From Hydrangea macrophylla (lineage: Eukaryota > Streptophyta > Magnoliopsida > Cornales > Hydrangeaceae), in NCBI GenBank assembly GCA_033977485.1, contig CM066989.1, forward strand, positions 97,669,887 through 97,733,886: 64,000 bases of DNA, given 5' to 3'. The stretch's first letter is position 1; the number at the start of each line of letters is the position of its first letter. Under the pieces are notes generated by a model that saw only the letters and a program-made list of their open reading frames with translations, made no database searches and was not told the DNA's origin. This document shows positions 48,267 to 59,882 of this stretch, piece by piece. A program made the position numbers and the translations under genes.

Positions 48267-50706
48267 TGTCATGCCCCAACGTAGCATAATTCAAGAAAGC
48301 ATTTAATTTTCTGTATGGACTCGTAGGTCGTGACAAGTGAGAATGACCAATTGTCCCTGCAACAGATAACTTAACAACATTTCTAAAGAGAAGGATACTA
48401 AATAAACATAAGATCCAAAATTTAACTTACTAAACTAATACGTCAGTCATTATTTTAGGCACAAACCGCCTTATTCAAAACTATCATAAAATTTATTACA
48501 TCTCCAAAATAAAAGACATAAGAAATATGATTTTGTCCTCCCGGAAAGTCTCCTGACTCTAACTAGCATAGCCAAAATACTCTGGCTGCTCCGGACCTGG
48601 AAAATCTGGACGTAGAGTCCATGACGCAACAACGCCATCAGCTTATGCAAGTTGGTGAGTAAAATAAACATATGCTTGCAATGTATATATATATATCAGC
48701 ATATATTACAACACTACTATTTAAACTTTGAAGCAATAAATCAAGGTGTTAACTTTAACTATTATAAACACGGAAAGACAATAAGAAAAACGAATATAAG
48801 ACCGTGCAAGAACAATGTAATATCTCATCTTACTGACTCTTTTCTCTCAACAAAACACAAGATCACATCATCCGAAACTTCCTCGTCCTGGTACCTTGAA
48901 ATACTCGGGCAGCCACACTATAGTACAATGGGTACCAGGGAATGTCCATTCAGCCTTCTCCCACGACATCATACTATGATACCACCAAGGCATACTAAAG
49001 ATAATCTCGCTCAATATCCAGAACTCGGGTATCAAGAAGTGTCCGTGGAGGCGGAACACACTATAACACTACCACGGGTGCCAGGGAGTGTCCAAATTGT
49101 CACTGTCATATTCGAAAGGTACCCTATAACCACATCATCATGACATCCACTACCCTCATCCATGGCATCACACTATAGTACCACCACGGCATATCAGAGA
49201 TAATCTCGCTCAGTATCTGGAACTCGTATACTAGAGAGTGTCCATGGAGGCAACCAATACCAACACACAATCTTTCATACTCTTTTCGCACTTCCTCGCA
49301 AAACATGCATGTCGACTCCACCTCGACCCTACCATGCATGTCAATGTCATGAATGGTAAAATTAATCAATAATCTCGAAAAAGAATAATCATACGTACAT
49401 GAATCTCAGTCTTAATCATTATTATTAATCCAATTCTTAACATAAGATTTTAAAATAGTGTATCTGTCAAACAGTTCCTTAAAAACTCTCAAAACATTTT
49501 CCAAATAGTTCCTTATACAAAAATAAACTAACTGACCAAAATACCCCATCGAGCGAGCGGGCCGCATGAGCGAGGGGTCGCGCGAGCGATTAGGCCATTT
49601 TTCGTAAAATCTGTTAAAAATCCTTTTCTACCCAAAACTGCACATGTCACTTGAGCGGCCTGCGCAAGCGAGGGGTCACGCGAGGGAGATGTCACAGAAC
49701 CTTCATCTTCTTCGTTTTTCCCCTTTTTTAGATTTTCAAAACTGATATAGATCCATTTTTATATTCTGTTTCAATCAAGACATGTAATATATGGATTTTT
49801 TTTTTTATTTTTCCATGTGGATTATGAATACGTAATCGGATTAAACTAATACGAATCCCAATTTTTGCAATTAAAGATAGAGTAACAAAACTTAAAATCA
49901 TCAATATGCACGACACAAATGAGCTAAGCCGTAGTATTCGAACCGTAGCTTGTTGGGGCTAAGACCTTTCATTTCTAATTCACAGAATCGATTTTGGTTC
50001 ATTTTTGTAAAACTTCAATTTCAAAGCTTCCATGGTGATTACATGTATATACGTATATAAGTACATATATACTACCATACACATATCTATACGTTGGGAG
50101 TGAGTTTATAATACTCACAGAGAGATTGAACAACAATTTCGGTACCGAGAATTCTGCTATCAATTCCATCATTTAGAATTTCTTCCCGTTATCTTGATAT
50201 ATATATATATCCATGTATGTAATAGTGTATATGTAGAAATATATATATATACTATATGTGTGTATGTGTATCTTGAGTGATAAAGAGAATTGAGAGAATT
50301 GAGAGGGAATTGAGAGTTTCAGAGGGTTGAGTTGAGAGGAGAATGAGAGACTATGAGAGAAATTGAGAGTTAATACACATACATATACTGTTTGTGTTTT
50401 GGGCTCCAATAAACAAGTGGGTTTCGCCCGGTGTGGTTGAGCTCACGTGCACCCATACCCGATATGCAGTAAAGACGCAGTTTTAAAATATAAACTGGTA
50501 ATTAATAGTTGAAAATAAAATACAGAAATCATATTAGTATAGGAAATAAATTCCGGTTTATACAAAAATATAGACATCGTTTTCAAAACCATAAAAAATA
50601 TTTTCTATATTTATGAAAATTATGGTTTGACCCCAAATAAATATTATAAACAGCAAATGAAATGAAATATTATTTATTAATGATAATAGAATTTCAGGGC
50701 GTTACA
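48267..50706 (-). repeat. 3' LTR of R9
   Basis: On the minus strand it runs from TGTAACGCCCTGAAAT to GGGGCATGACA, 2440 bases. It holds the ACCAGGGAATGTCC-type words shared with R1, a CGAGCGAGCGG / GGTCGCGCGAGCG cluster (49550-49690) and AT microsatellites near 50195-50260. Confidence 0.9.
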
Positions 50707-50719
50707 CTCTACTCACCTT
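50707..50719 (-). other. Polypurine tract of R9
   Basis: The minus strand reads AAGGTGAGTAGAG, abutting the 3' LTR. Confidence 0.7.
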
Positions 50720-50750
50720 AATTGAGATTTCACCCTGAAATCTGAGCTAA

Positions 50751-53207
50751 CTAATCCTGAAATAACTCGGGGAATCTATTCCTCATGTCTGACTCTAACT
50801 CCTACGATGCTTCTTCCTCGTCATGGTGCCTCCACTGAACCTTAACCAAAGGAACATCCCTTCTCCTCAGCCTCTTGATACTCTGGTCAAGAATCCTTAT
50901 GGGTCTATCCTTGTAGACAACATTCTGACTCATCTCAATATCGTCAAAATTTACTGCATGTGAGGGATCCCGTATATATTTCCTTAACATACTGACATGG
51001 AATACATTGTGAATGCTAGACATATTTGGTGGCAACGAGAGCCGACAAGCCACTTTCCCAACACGTTCCAGTATCTCAAACGACCAAATAAAACAAGGCA
51101 CCAACTACTCTCTTTTCTGACCAAAATGTACTACTCCCCGAATAGGTGATATCTTAAGGAATACATGATCTCCGATACTGAACTCCAAATTCTTTCGACG
51201 CTGATCCGCATAACTCTTATGTCTACTCTGTGCAACTTTCATTCTTTCTTTGACCAGTGAAATCTTCTCGTTGGTTTCCCTCACCAAATCTGGTCCCAAT
51301 AATTCTGTGTCTCCCACTTCAGCCAAACACAATGGAGATCGACACCGTCCAAACAAGGCTTCAAACAGTGCCATCCCAATACTCGAGTGATAGCTGTTGT
51401 TATACGCAAATTCGACCAACGACAAGTGCATTTCCTAAGACTCTTCAAAGTCGATTACACAAGCTCTGAGCATATCTTCCATAATCTGATTAACACACTC
51501 AGTCTGTCCATCGGTTTGAGGATGGAAAGCAGTACTCATCTTGAGTAAAGTTCCCATAGCCTCTGGAGACTTTTCCAAAATCCCGAGGTAAAGCGTGCAT
51601 CGCGGTCTGATACAATAGATATAGGTGCACCATGAAGTCACACCACTTGCTATAGGTACATTCGACTCATCCTTTCTACTAGGTCAGTTATACTATACGC
51701 GATGAAATGTGCGGACTTTGTCAGACGATCCACAATTATCCAAATCGCGTCATGTTTCTGTTGTAACCGGGATAGTCTAACTACAAAATCCATAGTTATG
51801 TGTTCCTACTTCCATCCTGGAACAGGTAAGGGTTGCAACAATCTTGAGGGTCTTTGATGTTCGGCTTTTACTTGTTGACAAGTCAAACATTTTGACACAA
51901 ATTCGGCTACTTCTCACTTCATTCCTTCCCACTAGAAGTTTTTCTTCAAATCTTTATACATCTTTGTTCCTTTAGGGTGTACTGTCAGTCTCGATTTATG
52001 TACTTCTTCAACAATATCTTCTATTAAGTCTCCTAAATCTGGCACACATAATTTGCTTCTATATTTGTATCCTCCATCGAACCCAACCTTCTATTTCGTA
52101 GGGTCCTTTTATGATATTTTAACGAACCATACTTGAAATTTCTCGTCTTCCTTTTGAGCCCGATGATTCGGTTCACAAGTGTTGGTTGTACCGTGAGGCG
52201 TCCATAGTGTTGCCCATCACTTCCCTCAGAATTTGCATATCAAATTCAACGATTGTCTCTAAGGCTTCCCATTCCCTTGCCATCAATGAAGTAATCATTT
52301 CTCGATGTTTCTGACTTAGGGCGTCAGCGACTACATTAGCCTTACCAGGATGGTACTCTAATGTAAAGTCATAGTCCTTAATCATTTCCATCCATCGGCA
52401 TTGCCTCATGTTTAGCTCTTTCTGAGTAAACAAATACTTAAGGCTCTTGTGGTCTGAGAATAAATCAAACTTCTCCCCATAGAGGTAGTGTATCCAGATC
52501 ATAAGCGTGAATATAATTGCTGCCAGTTCCAAATCATGAGTTAGGTAATCTGGTTCATTTGGCTTTAACTGTCGTGAACCATATGCAATAACCTTTCTGT
52601 CTTGCATAAGGATGCATCTCAGTCCTTGATAAGAGACGTCACTGAAAATGGTGAACTTCTCACCATCCTTTGGTATCGCAAGCACTGGTGCTGTTGTCAG
52701 TCTTTCTTTCAACTCCAGAAAAGCATATTCATGCTTATCAGTCCATTCAAATTTCAAATCTTTCTTATTCAAGCCCGTTAACGAGGCTGCTATCTTTGAG
52801 AATCCCTCCACAAATCTCCGATAGTAACCAGCTAGTCCCAGAAAACTTCTGACTTCTGTAGCATTAGTCGACCGAGTCCAGTTCGCAACTACATCGGACT
52901 TTAATGAGTCAATCGCGATTCCTTGTTGTGAGACCACATGCCCGAGGAACTTAACTTCTCAAAGCTAGAATTCACACTTACTGAATTTAGCATACAAGCG
53001 ATGATCCTTGAGAATCTGCATTGCAATCCGTAGATGCTGCTCATGCTCTTCCTCTAACTTGGAATATATCAAAATATCGTCGATAAAGATAATAATGAAC
53101 TGATCCAAGTAGGGCTTGAATACTCTATTCATTAGATCCATAAACATAGTCAGAGCATTCGTCATCCCAAACGGCATCACTAAGAACTCATAGTGTTCGT
53201 ACCTCAT
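50751..53207 (-). pseudogene. pol of R9, second frame: RT end, RNase H, integrase, chromodomain-like tail
   Basis: The minus-strand frame resumes at 53207 in the RT ([17 protein letters not shown], then the catalytic box [14 protein letters not shown], intact). It continues in RNase H ([58 protein letters not shown]) to a stop at 52173. The integrase region 52172-51640 is heavily decayed. The same frame is recognisable again at 51641-51435 (HPQTDGQTECVNQIMEDML) and 51431-50802 (DHVFLKISPIRGV, then RPIRILDQSIKRLRRRD ... VKVQWRHHDEEEAS). TAG at 50804-50802 replaces Trp. The original stop is at 50753-50751. Confidence 0.9.
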
Positions 53208-55143
53208 CTACCCAAGGTAATTGATTAAATAGATCGTCTATCCAAGGTAAAGGATACTTATTCTTGATAGTAACCTTATTCAGTTCTCGGTAGTCAATAC
53301 ACAATCGCATAGTTCTGTCCTTCTTCTTCACGAATAACACTGGTGCTCCCTAAGGTGAATTACTTGGACGAACAAAACCCAACTTCTTAAGTTCTTGAAC
53401 TTGTTCCTTCAGCTCCAGTAGTTTGGTAGGGGCCATCCTATAGGGAACTTTGGTTATAGGTTGAGTGCCTGGCACCAGTTCCGCATAGAATTCTATGTCC
53501 CTCTCAGGTGGCAATCCAGAAATATCTTGAAATACTTCCTCAAACTCTTTGATCACTGGTATAGATGACACCATCACTTCTATACTGACAACTTCGATGT
53601 TTGCTAGGCATCTGGTTAAGAACATATCACCTGAAGGGTTACATTGGAAATCAAAGGGTTGATTCCCATTGTTTGCAAATGTGATCCTCTTCCTAGCACA
53701 ATCCAATCTCGCATGATTCTTTTTGAGCCAATCCATTCCCAGGATTATATCAAATTCCTTCATCAATCGAACCACCAATCTTGCCAAAAGTTCACTGTCT
53801 CTTAACAATAGCGGACAATCCTTATATACATCTACTAACTTGATTGTGGTCCCATTTGGTGAGACAACACTCAAAGCTTCGTCTAAACATTGTGGTACTA
53901 TACCCAATTTTCGAACAATCTTAACGGATATAAAGGAATATGTAGCACCCGTGTCAAATAAAACTTTAACATGAGAATTAAACAAGGTTAGAGTACCTTC
54001 CACTATTCGTTGTTCGAGCAGTCCCTCCTCATAAGTACCTTCTTCATACCCTATTTCCTCATAACCAGCAGCCTCGGAGATAACAACATTCATGCGGGCC
54101 TGTCGTTGCTGATCGTAGTTACCTTTTCTGGGGGCTCTGTAGTCTTTACTGATGTGACCTAGTATGTCGCAATTATAGCACACAACTCCCGGACGATCAG
54201 AACATCTCGGTGCTTTACATTCTCGAGCTCGGTGGCCGAGGATACCACAATTGTAGCAGTTATCATTGTTGTTCCCTCCTATCACTCGAGGCAGATACTA
54301 CTGCACTACTTGTGTCTGTTGAGGTTTCTTTCCTCCATCCCAAGTCCTTGTCTGTCCCTGAGGGTACACCGGTTTCTGTTCGGGATAACCTTTCTAAGGG
54401 AGTCAGTTCCCAAATAGTTTCGAATTCTGACAACCATCATTCTCCAATAACGTAGCCAACCTCACTAGAGCTTCAAACGATTGGTCCAGGTGCCCCATAG
54501 TCAGATGTCGGAGAGACAAGTTAAGACCCTGATGATACTTCTTGATTTTTTTCTTGGGTGTGTCCATCATATGTGGAGTACAGCAGGACAACCGTTCAAA
54601 TCGAGTAGTGTAATCACAGACTGTTAGATTTCCTTATGCCAATTCCATGAACTCTTTCTCTCTCTTGTCCTTTTCATCTTTAGGGAAGTATTTCTCAAAG
54701 AATCTTTCCTTGAATACTGCCCACAGCATTCCCTTTATCGCTTCTTCCCCAATATTTGCCTTTTCGACATCCCACTAATCTGCCGCTACATATGATAACT
54801 GAAAGACAGTCAGACTCTTCTTTTCTAGATCAGTGCACTCTATGGTCTCAAAGATACGCTCCATCTGGCATAGCCATTGCTCTGCTTACCAGGACTCATC
54901 AGTTCCAGCAAAATACTCAGGTCGCAGAGCACAAAATTCTTTGAGAAGCTTGTCACTAGTCTGGTGGGCTCGCCTCTCATTCCCTTTATGATTCCCATTT
55001 TGATTGTTATTGTTCCCTGTGTTCTGATTGCTGACCCTCTCCAACCACCTTACAAAAGCCTCAAACATCCCGATTGGATCTGCTATCGGGGGTGTAGCTT
55101 CAATAGCAACGGGACAAGGCCTGAGATTCCTTCTATTATCCAT
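53208..55143 (-). pseudogene. gag-protease-RT start of R9, one frame with several stops
   Basis: The frame starts with ATG 55143 (MDNRRNLRPCPV). The gag core follows with stops at about 54886, 54776, 54640 and 54403. Two zinc knuckles lie near 54260-54140 (CYNCGILGHRAREC; CYNCDILGHISKDY, last Cys lost). The protease site VLFDTGATYSFIS is near 53968-53930, and FDIILGMDWLKKNHARLDC near 53750-53690. At 53350 the RT N-terminus hits TAG in place of Trp, and the frame continues to [15 protein letters not shown]. There about 30 to 40 codons of the RT, including the first catalytic Asp, are deleted with a frameshift near 53210. Confidence 0.92.
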
Positions 55144-55312
55144 ACTTCAAGAGAAAAGTACATATTCATCAATTAATAGAGTTCGGTCAATCTCCAGATA
55201 AGAAAGTTCTCAATAATCGAAAGCAATGAAACATGGAATGAAGTCGAACTATCTTATCTTAACACTATCTTAACAAAAAATCCTATGTGTTCTAGATAAT
55301 TAGTTGAGCCAT

Positions 55313-55330
55313 AACCTGGCTCTGATACCA
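55313..55330 (-). other. Primer-binding site of R9 (initiator tRNA-Met)
   Basis: The minus strand reads TGGTATCAGAGCCAGGTT, a perfect plant initiator-Met core, 7 bases from the 5' LTR end. The leader between it and gag is only about 170 bases. Confidence 0.92.
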
Positions 55331-55337
55331 AAAAGCC

Positions 55338-57766
55338 TATCATACCCTAACGTAGCATAATTCAAGAAAGCAATTAATTTCCTTTATGGACTCGTAGATC
55401 GTGACAAGTGAGAATGACCAATCATCCCTGCAACAGATAAATTAACATCATTTCTAAAGAGAATGACACTAAATAAACATAAGATCCAAAATTAAACTTA
55501 CTAAACTATTATGTCAATCATTATTTTAGGCACAAACTGCCTTATTCAAAACTATCATAAAATCTATGACATCTCCAAAATAAAAGACATAAGAAATATG
55601 ATTTAGTCCTCCCGGAAAGTCTCCTGACTCTAACTAGCATAGTCAAAATACTCTGGCTGCTCCTGACCTGGAAAATCTGGACATAGAGTCAAGGACTCAA
55701 CAACGTCATCAGCTTATGCAAGCTGGTGAGTAAAATAAACATATGCTAGCAATGTATATATATCAGCATATATCACAACATTACTATTTAAACTTTGAAG
55801 CAATAAATCAAGGTGTTAACTTTAACTATTATAAACATGGAAAGACAATAGGCAAACGAATATGAGATCGTGCATGAACAATGTAATATCTCATCTTACT
55901 GACTCTTTTTTCTCGACAAAACACAACATCACATCATCCGAAACTTCCTCGTTCTGGTACCTTGAAGATACTCAGGCAGCCACATTATAGTACAATGGGT
56001 ACCAGGGATTGTCCAGTCAGCCGTGTCCCATGACATCACACTATGATACCACCATGGCATACCAGAGATACTCTCACTCATTATCCAAAACTCGGGTATC
56101 AGGAAGTGTCTGTGGGGGCATAACACACTATAACACTACCATGGGTGCCAAGGAGTGTCCAATTTGCCACCGTTATATTTGAAAGGTACCCTAAAATCAC
56201 ATCATCACGACATCCACTACATTTATCCACGGCATCACACTATAGTACAACCACGACATACCAAAGATAATCTCGTTCAATATCCAGAACTCATGTACTA
56301 GAGAGTGTCCATGGAGGCAACCAATATCAACACACAATCTCTCATACTCTTTAAAAACTTCCTCGCAAAACATGCATGTCGACTCCACCTCAACCCTACC
56401 ATGCATGTCAATGTCATGAATGGTAAAATTAATCAATAATCACAAAGTCGAATAATTGTACGTACATAAATCTCAGTCTTAATCGTTATTATTAATTCAA
56501 TTCTTAACAAAAGCCTTTAAAATAGTGTATTTGCCAAATAGTTCCTTAAAAACTCCCAAAACATTTTCTAAATAGTTCCTTATACAAAAATAAACAAACT
56601 GACCAAAATACCACATCAGGCGAGCGGACCGCGCAAGCGATGGTTCGCGCGAGTGATTAAACCATTTTTTGTAAAATCTGTTAAAAATCCTTTTCTGCCA
56701 AAAACTGTACATGTCGCGCGAGCAGGCCGCCCGAGCGAGATGTCACAGAACCTTCTTCTTTTTGGTTTTTCCCCTATTTTTTATTTTCAAAATTGATATA
56801 AACCCATTTTTAGATTCTGTTTCAATCAAGACATGTAATATATGGATTTCTTCATTTTTCCACATAGATTACGAATACGTAATTGGATTAAACTTACGGA
56901 TTATATCTCCCAATTTTTGCTATTAAAGAAGAGTGAAAAAACTTAATATCATCAATACATCACGACACAAATGAATTAAGTCATAGTATTTGAACCGCAG
57001 CTTATTGGGGCTAAGACCTTTTATTTCTAATTCATAGAATCGATTTTGGTTAACTTTTGTAAAACTCCAATTTCAAAGCTTACATGGTGATTACATGTAT
57101 GTACATATATATGTACATATATATACTGTCATACAAATATATATACGTTGGGAGTGAGTTTGTAGTACTCATAGAGGGATTGAACAATAATTTCGGTACC
57201 AAGAATTCTGCCGTCAATTCTGTCGTTTAGAATTTTTCCCCGTTATCTTGATATATATATCTATGTATGTAATAGTGTATATGTAGAAATATATATATAT
57301 ATATGTATACTGTATGTGTGTATGTGTATCTTGAGAGATCAAGAGAATTGAGAGAATTGAGAGGGAATTGAGAGTTTCAGAGGGTTGAGTTGAGAGGAGA
57401 ATGAGAGACCGTGAGAGAAATTGAGAGTTAATTAATACACATACATATACTGTATGTGTTTTGGGTTCCAAGAAGCAAGTGGGTTTCGCCTGGTGTGGTT
57501 GAGCTCACATGCTCCCACACCCTAATCGCGGTAAAAATGCAGTTCTAAAATATGAACTAGTATTTAACAGTTGAAAAAAATACAGAAAATCATATTAGTG
57601 TAGGAAATAAATTTTGGTTTGGACAAATATATAGATATCATTTTCAAAACCATAGAAAGTATTTTCCATATTTATGAAAATTACGGTTTGACCCCAAATT
57701 AATATTATAAATAGCAAATAAAATAAATATTATTTATTAATGATAATAGAATTTCGGGGCGTTACA
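55338..57766 (-). repeat. 5' LTR of R9
   Basis: This is a clear full-length match to 48267-50706, 2429 bases, with scattered mainly transition differences; its terminal TGACA has become TGATA. It has a CG-rich cluster at 56610-56740 and AT microsatellites near 57290. ORFs inside are shadows. Confidence 0.9.
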
Positions 57767-57771
57767 TATCT

Positions 57772-58435
57772 TTTCCCATGAGAGTGTGATGTCCATATGC
57801 TATAGCAGTTGTAGAGCAGCATGTACTTGCGATGATGAGCAATGTCAAATACTGTAATGATCAATCATACACTTGAAGCAATTTGACATGTTCTGTCATT
57901 AACTGTGATTGCATGGTAAATTGGACACATGTTGCGTCCAAAAGTCTAATTGCGATGTCCCAATTGGCTTCAACAAGTTATAAGACAGTCAAATCCAATA
58001 AATCATGAGATTTTAAAGCAAGATGCTAATTATTGAATGATGGAGAAAGTTTTTTTTTTTAATTTGTTTTTTGAAAGAAATGTATGTACTTATACATAGC
58101 AAACATTGTATATATTTAGTAGTGGAGAAACTACCCCTGTGTGGCATTTTGATGCCTTGTAAGGAGTGGCATTCTAGGCAGTAGGTGGAGATTTGGTCTT
58201 TTGTGATAGTGATCCAAAGGCTTGTGGGTGTGTCAATGGAGAATCGGAAACTTGGTAAAGGGTATGGAAACAGTGCATGGACTGGATGGCTGGGAACTAC
58301 ACATATGATTGGTTGCCCATGTATTTACATAATCCTTGACATTATCTTTTTATTGATGATTTTGTTTACGATACATATAAGAGTAAAAAGAGAATGACAA
58401 GAAAACCCTTACATTTTCATCAAATCTTTGTTCAT
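57772..58435. other. R7 interior right of R9
   Basis: Nothing recognised on either strand. The 70-codon plus-strand frame at 58185 has no motif and no sister copy. Confidence 0.4.
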
Positions 58436-58609
58436 TCATAAGGTCACTCCATCCAACAAATAATCCGAATCATAACATTTTTGGTAGTCTTCATGAACTT
58501 CTTTGTTAAAGTCGTCAAGCCATGCCAACAAAAAGTAACAAGCAGCAAACACAGCCATACCAAGAAGAAAACACACTTTCCAAAGTATAATTATCTTGCC
58601 CAAATCCAT
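58436..58609 (-). CDS. Possible 57-residue membrane peptide, unknown
   Basis: A short minus-strand frame starts at ATG 58609 (MDLGKIIILWKVCFLLGMAV) and stops with TGA at 58438-58436. Residues about 5-29 are strongly hydrophobic, a single membrane span, followed by an acidic tail (WLDDFNKEVHEDYQKCYDSD). The charge layout resembles a real small membrane protein or an exon end. There is no homologue I can name and no clear promoter. It lies in the R7 interior on the element's strand, downstream of the LBD copy, so it could be another captured fragment or chance. Confidence 0.25.
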   Translation of the reverse strand: MDLGKIIILWKVCFLLGMAVFAACYFLLAWLDDFNKEVHEDYQKCYDSDYLLDGVTL

Positions 58610-59882
58610 ATCGTTCTCCAGACTTTCTTATTTTTTTATGAGCACCTGCATGCCTAAAACAAGATCAAGCTTCTGGTTCTGGTCGTAATCGTAAGGCACA
58701 ATGGTGTAAGCCAATGACTGTGAGTATGATAAGGAGAGAAAAGTGGAGAAGTAGAGAGAAAGATGAGGGGGCGATGAGAGAGGGGGGAAGAAATGCAGAA
58801 ATAAGAGGGGTAGCTGTAGTTGAGAAGAAGGAGGAGAGGGAGAAAGAGAAATGAGGAAGAGATGGGTTTTATGCTTTCTTCTCTCTCTCTCTCTACCGAC
58901 AATTCCTCTCTCTCTTCTTTACTCTTCTTTTTCTTTTCCTTTGTTTTTTCTTCTTCTTTCTCTATCGACACTCGCTCTCTCTCTTCTTTTCATTTTTCTC
59001 TTTCCTTTTGCTTTATCCTTTTTTGCTTTTTGATTTTTGTTTTGTTTTTAAAGAGAGTAAGAGTGTATTTGAAAAAGTAGAGCATCCTATTGATTTGGTA
59101 GTAAGATGATTTGGACAATCGTGAATGTGCTGGTGTTGCTTGGATTTGATAATATCAGTGTTCATAGTATAGACTTTCATGTGATGCCATTATATCGGAT
59201 TAGGCCTGAGTGAAGGACTAGAAAGGATCAAGCATGCCCTTTTTTTTGGAATTGGGACACATATCCGCCTTTGAGCTAGTTTAGATTGATGATATCAAAC
59301 ATAAGTGGATCATGAAAGTGATGGGGGATTAGAATCCTCATTTGAGGAAGTGCACTTACGTTGCTAACAAGAGATAACATTTACATAGCCGATTCCTGAA
59401 CAGATAGCCTAATGTGAGGGTATATTGCATAAGAAGCGAAAATGGTGCTAAAGGAGGATTTTTTTTTGTGAAGCAGTAAAGATTACAACAATATGTATAT
59501 ACATTTTGGATGAGTGGGAGGTTAACCAAGCTGACAATGTGAGGCTACATTCCAGAGGTCGAAATGCTAACGACATCCTACGCGCTTTTCAGCAACCATG
59601 TAGATCCTATAGTCCGTTCCACAGAACCCTGGGTTAATGTTCTTCAGGACTTACTTCTGAGGACAATATAATCCTGGGATGCTTAACCTCCCAGTTGCCC
59701 TATAAAATAGTACCCAAAGGCCCAAACTACATTAAGCTGGTGGAGGGGCACGCATAGTAAGACATATGGGCTCAATCCTACGCATACTTTGACGTACAAG
59801 GGCCACCTCGAATTCGGACCATGTGATGTTCATTCCATTTGAAAAAAAAAAAACAAAAAGAGCTTTAGTACTAAGGCTCATA
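58610..59882. other. R7 interior between the small ORF and the LBD copy
   Basis: A CT/GA-rich stretch lies at about 58740-59060 and gives spurious Ser/Leu-rich and Glu/Lys-rich frames. The rest (59100-59880) has no motif. It may include 3' flank of the LBD copy. Confidence 0.4.

Larger units (their letters stand above)
48267..57766 (-). mobile_element. R9: minus-strand Tekay-like Ty3/gypsy element, nearly complete but broken
   Basis: LTRs lie at 48267-50706 and 55338-57766, with flanks TATCC (48262-48266) and TATCT (57767-57771), a target duplication with one transition. On the minus strand the order is LTR, PBS, gag, protease, RT, RNase H, integrase, chromodomain-like tail, polypurine tract, LTR. 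Total 9.5 kb with no nested insertion. It lies inside R7. Confidence 0.93.

Noticed and set aside
59640..59720. 5S rRNA-like phrase near GGTTAAGCATCCC (minus strand)
   Set aside because: Only a short similarity; the rest of a 5S gene is absent.
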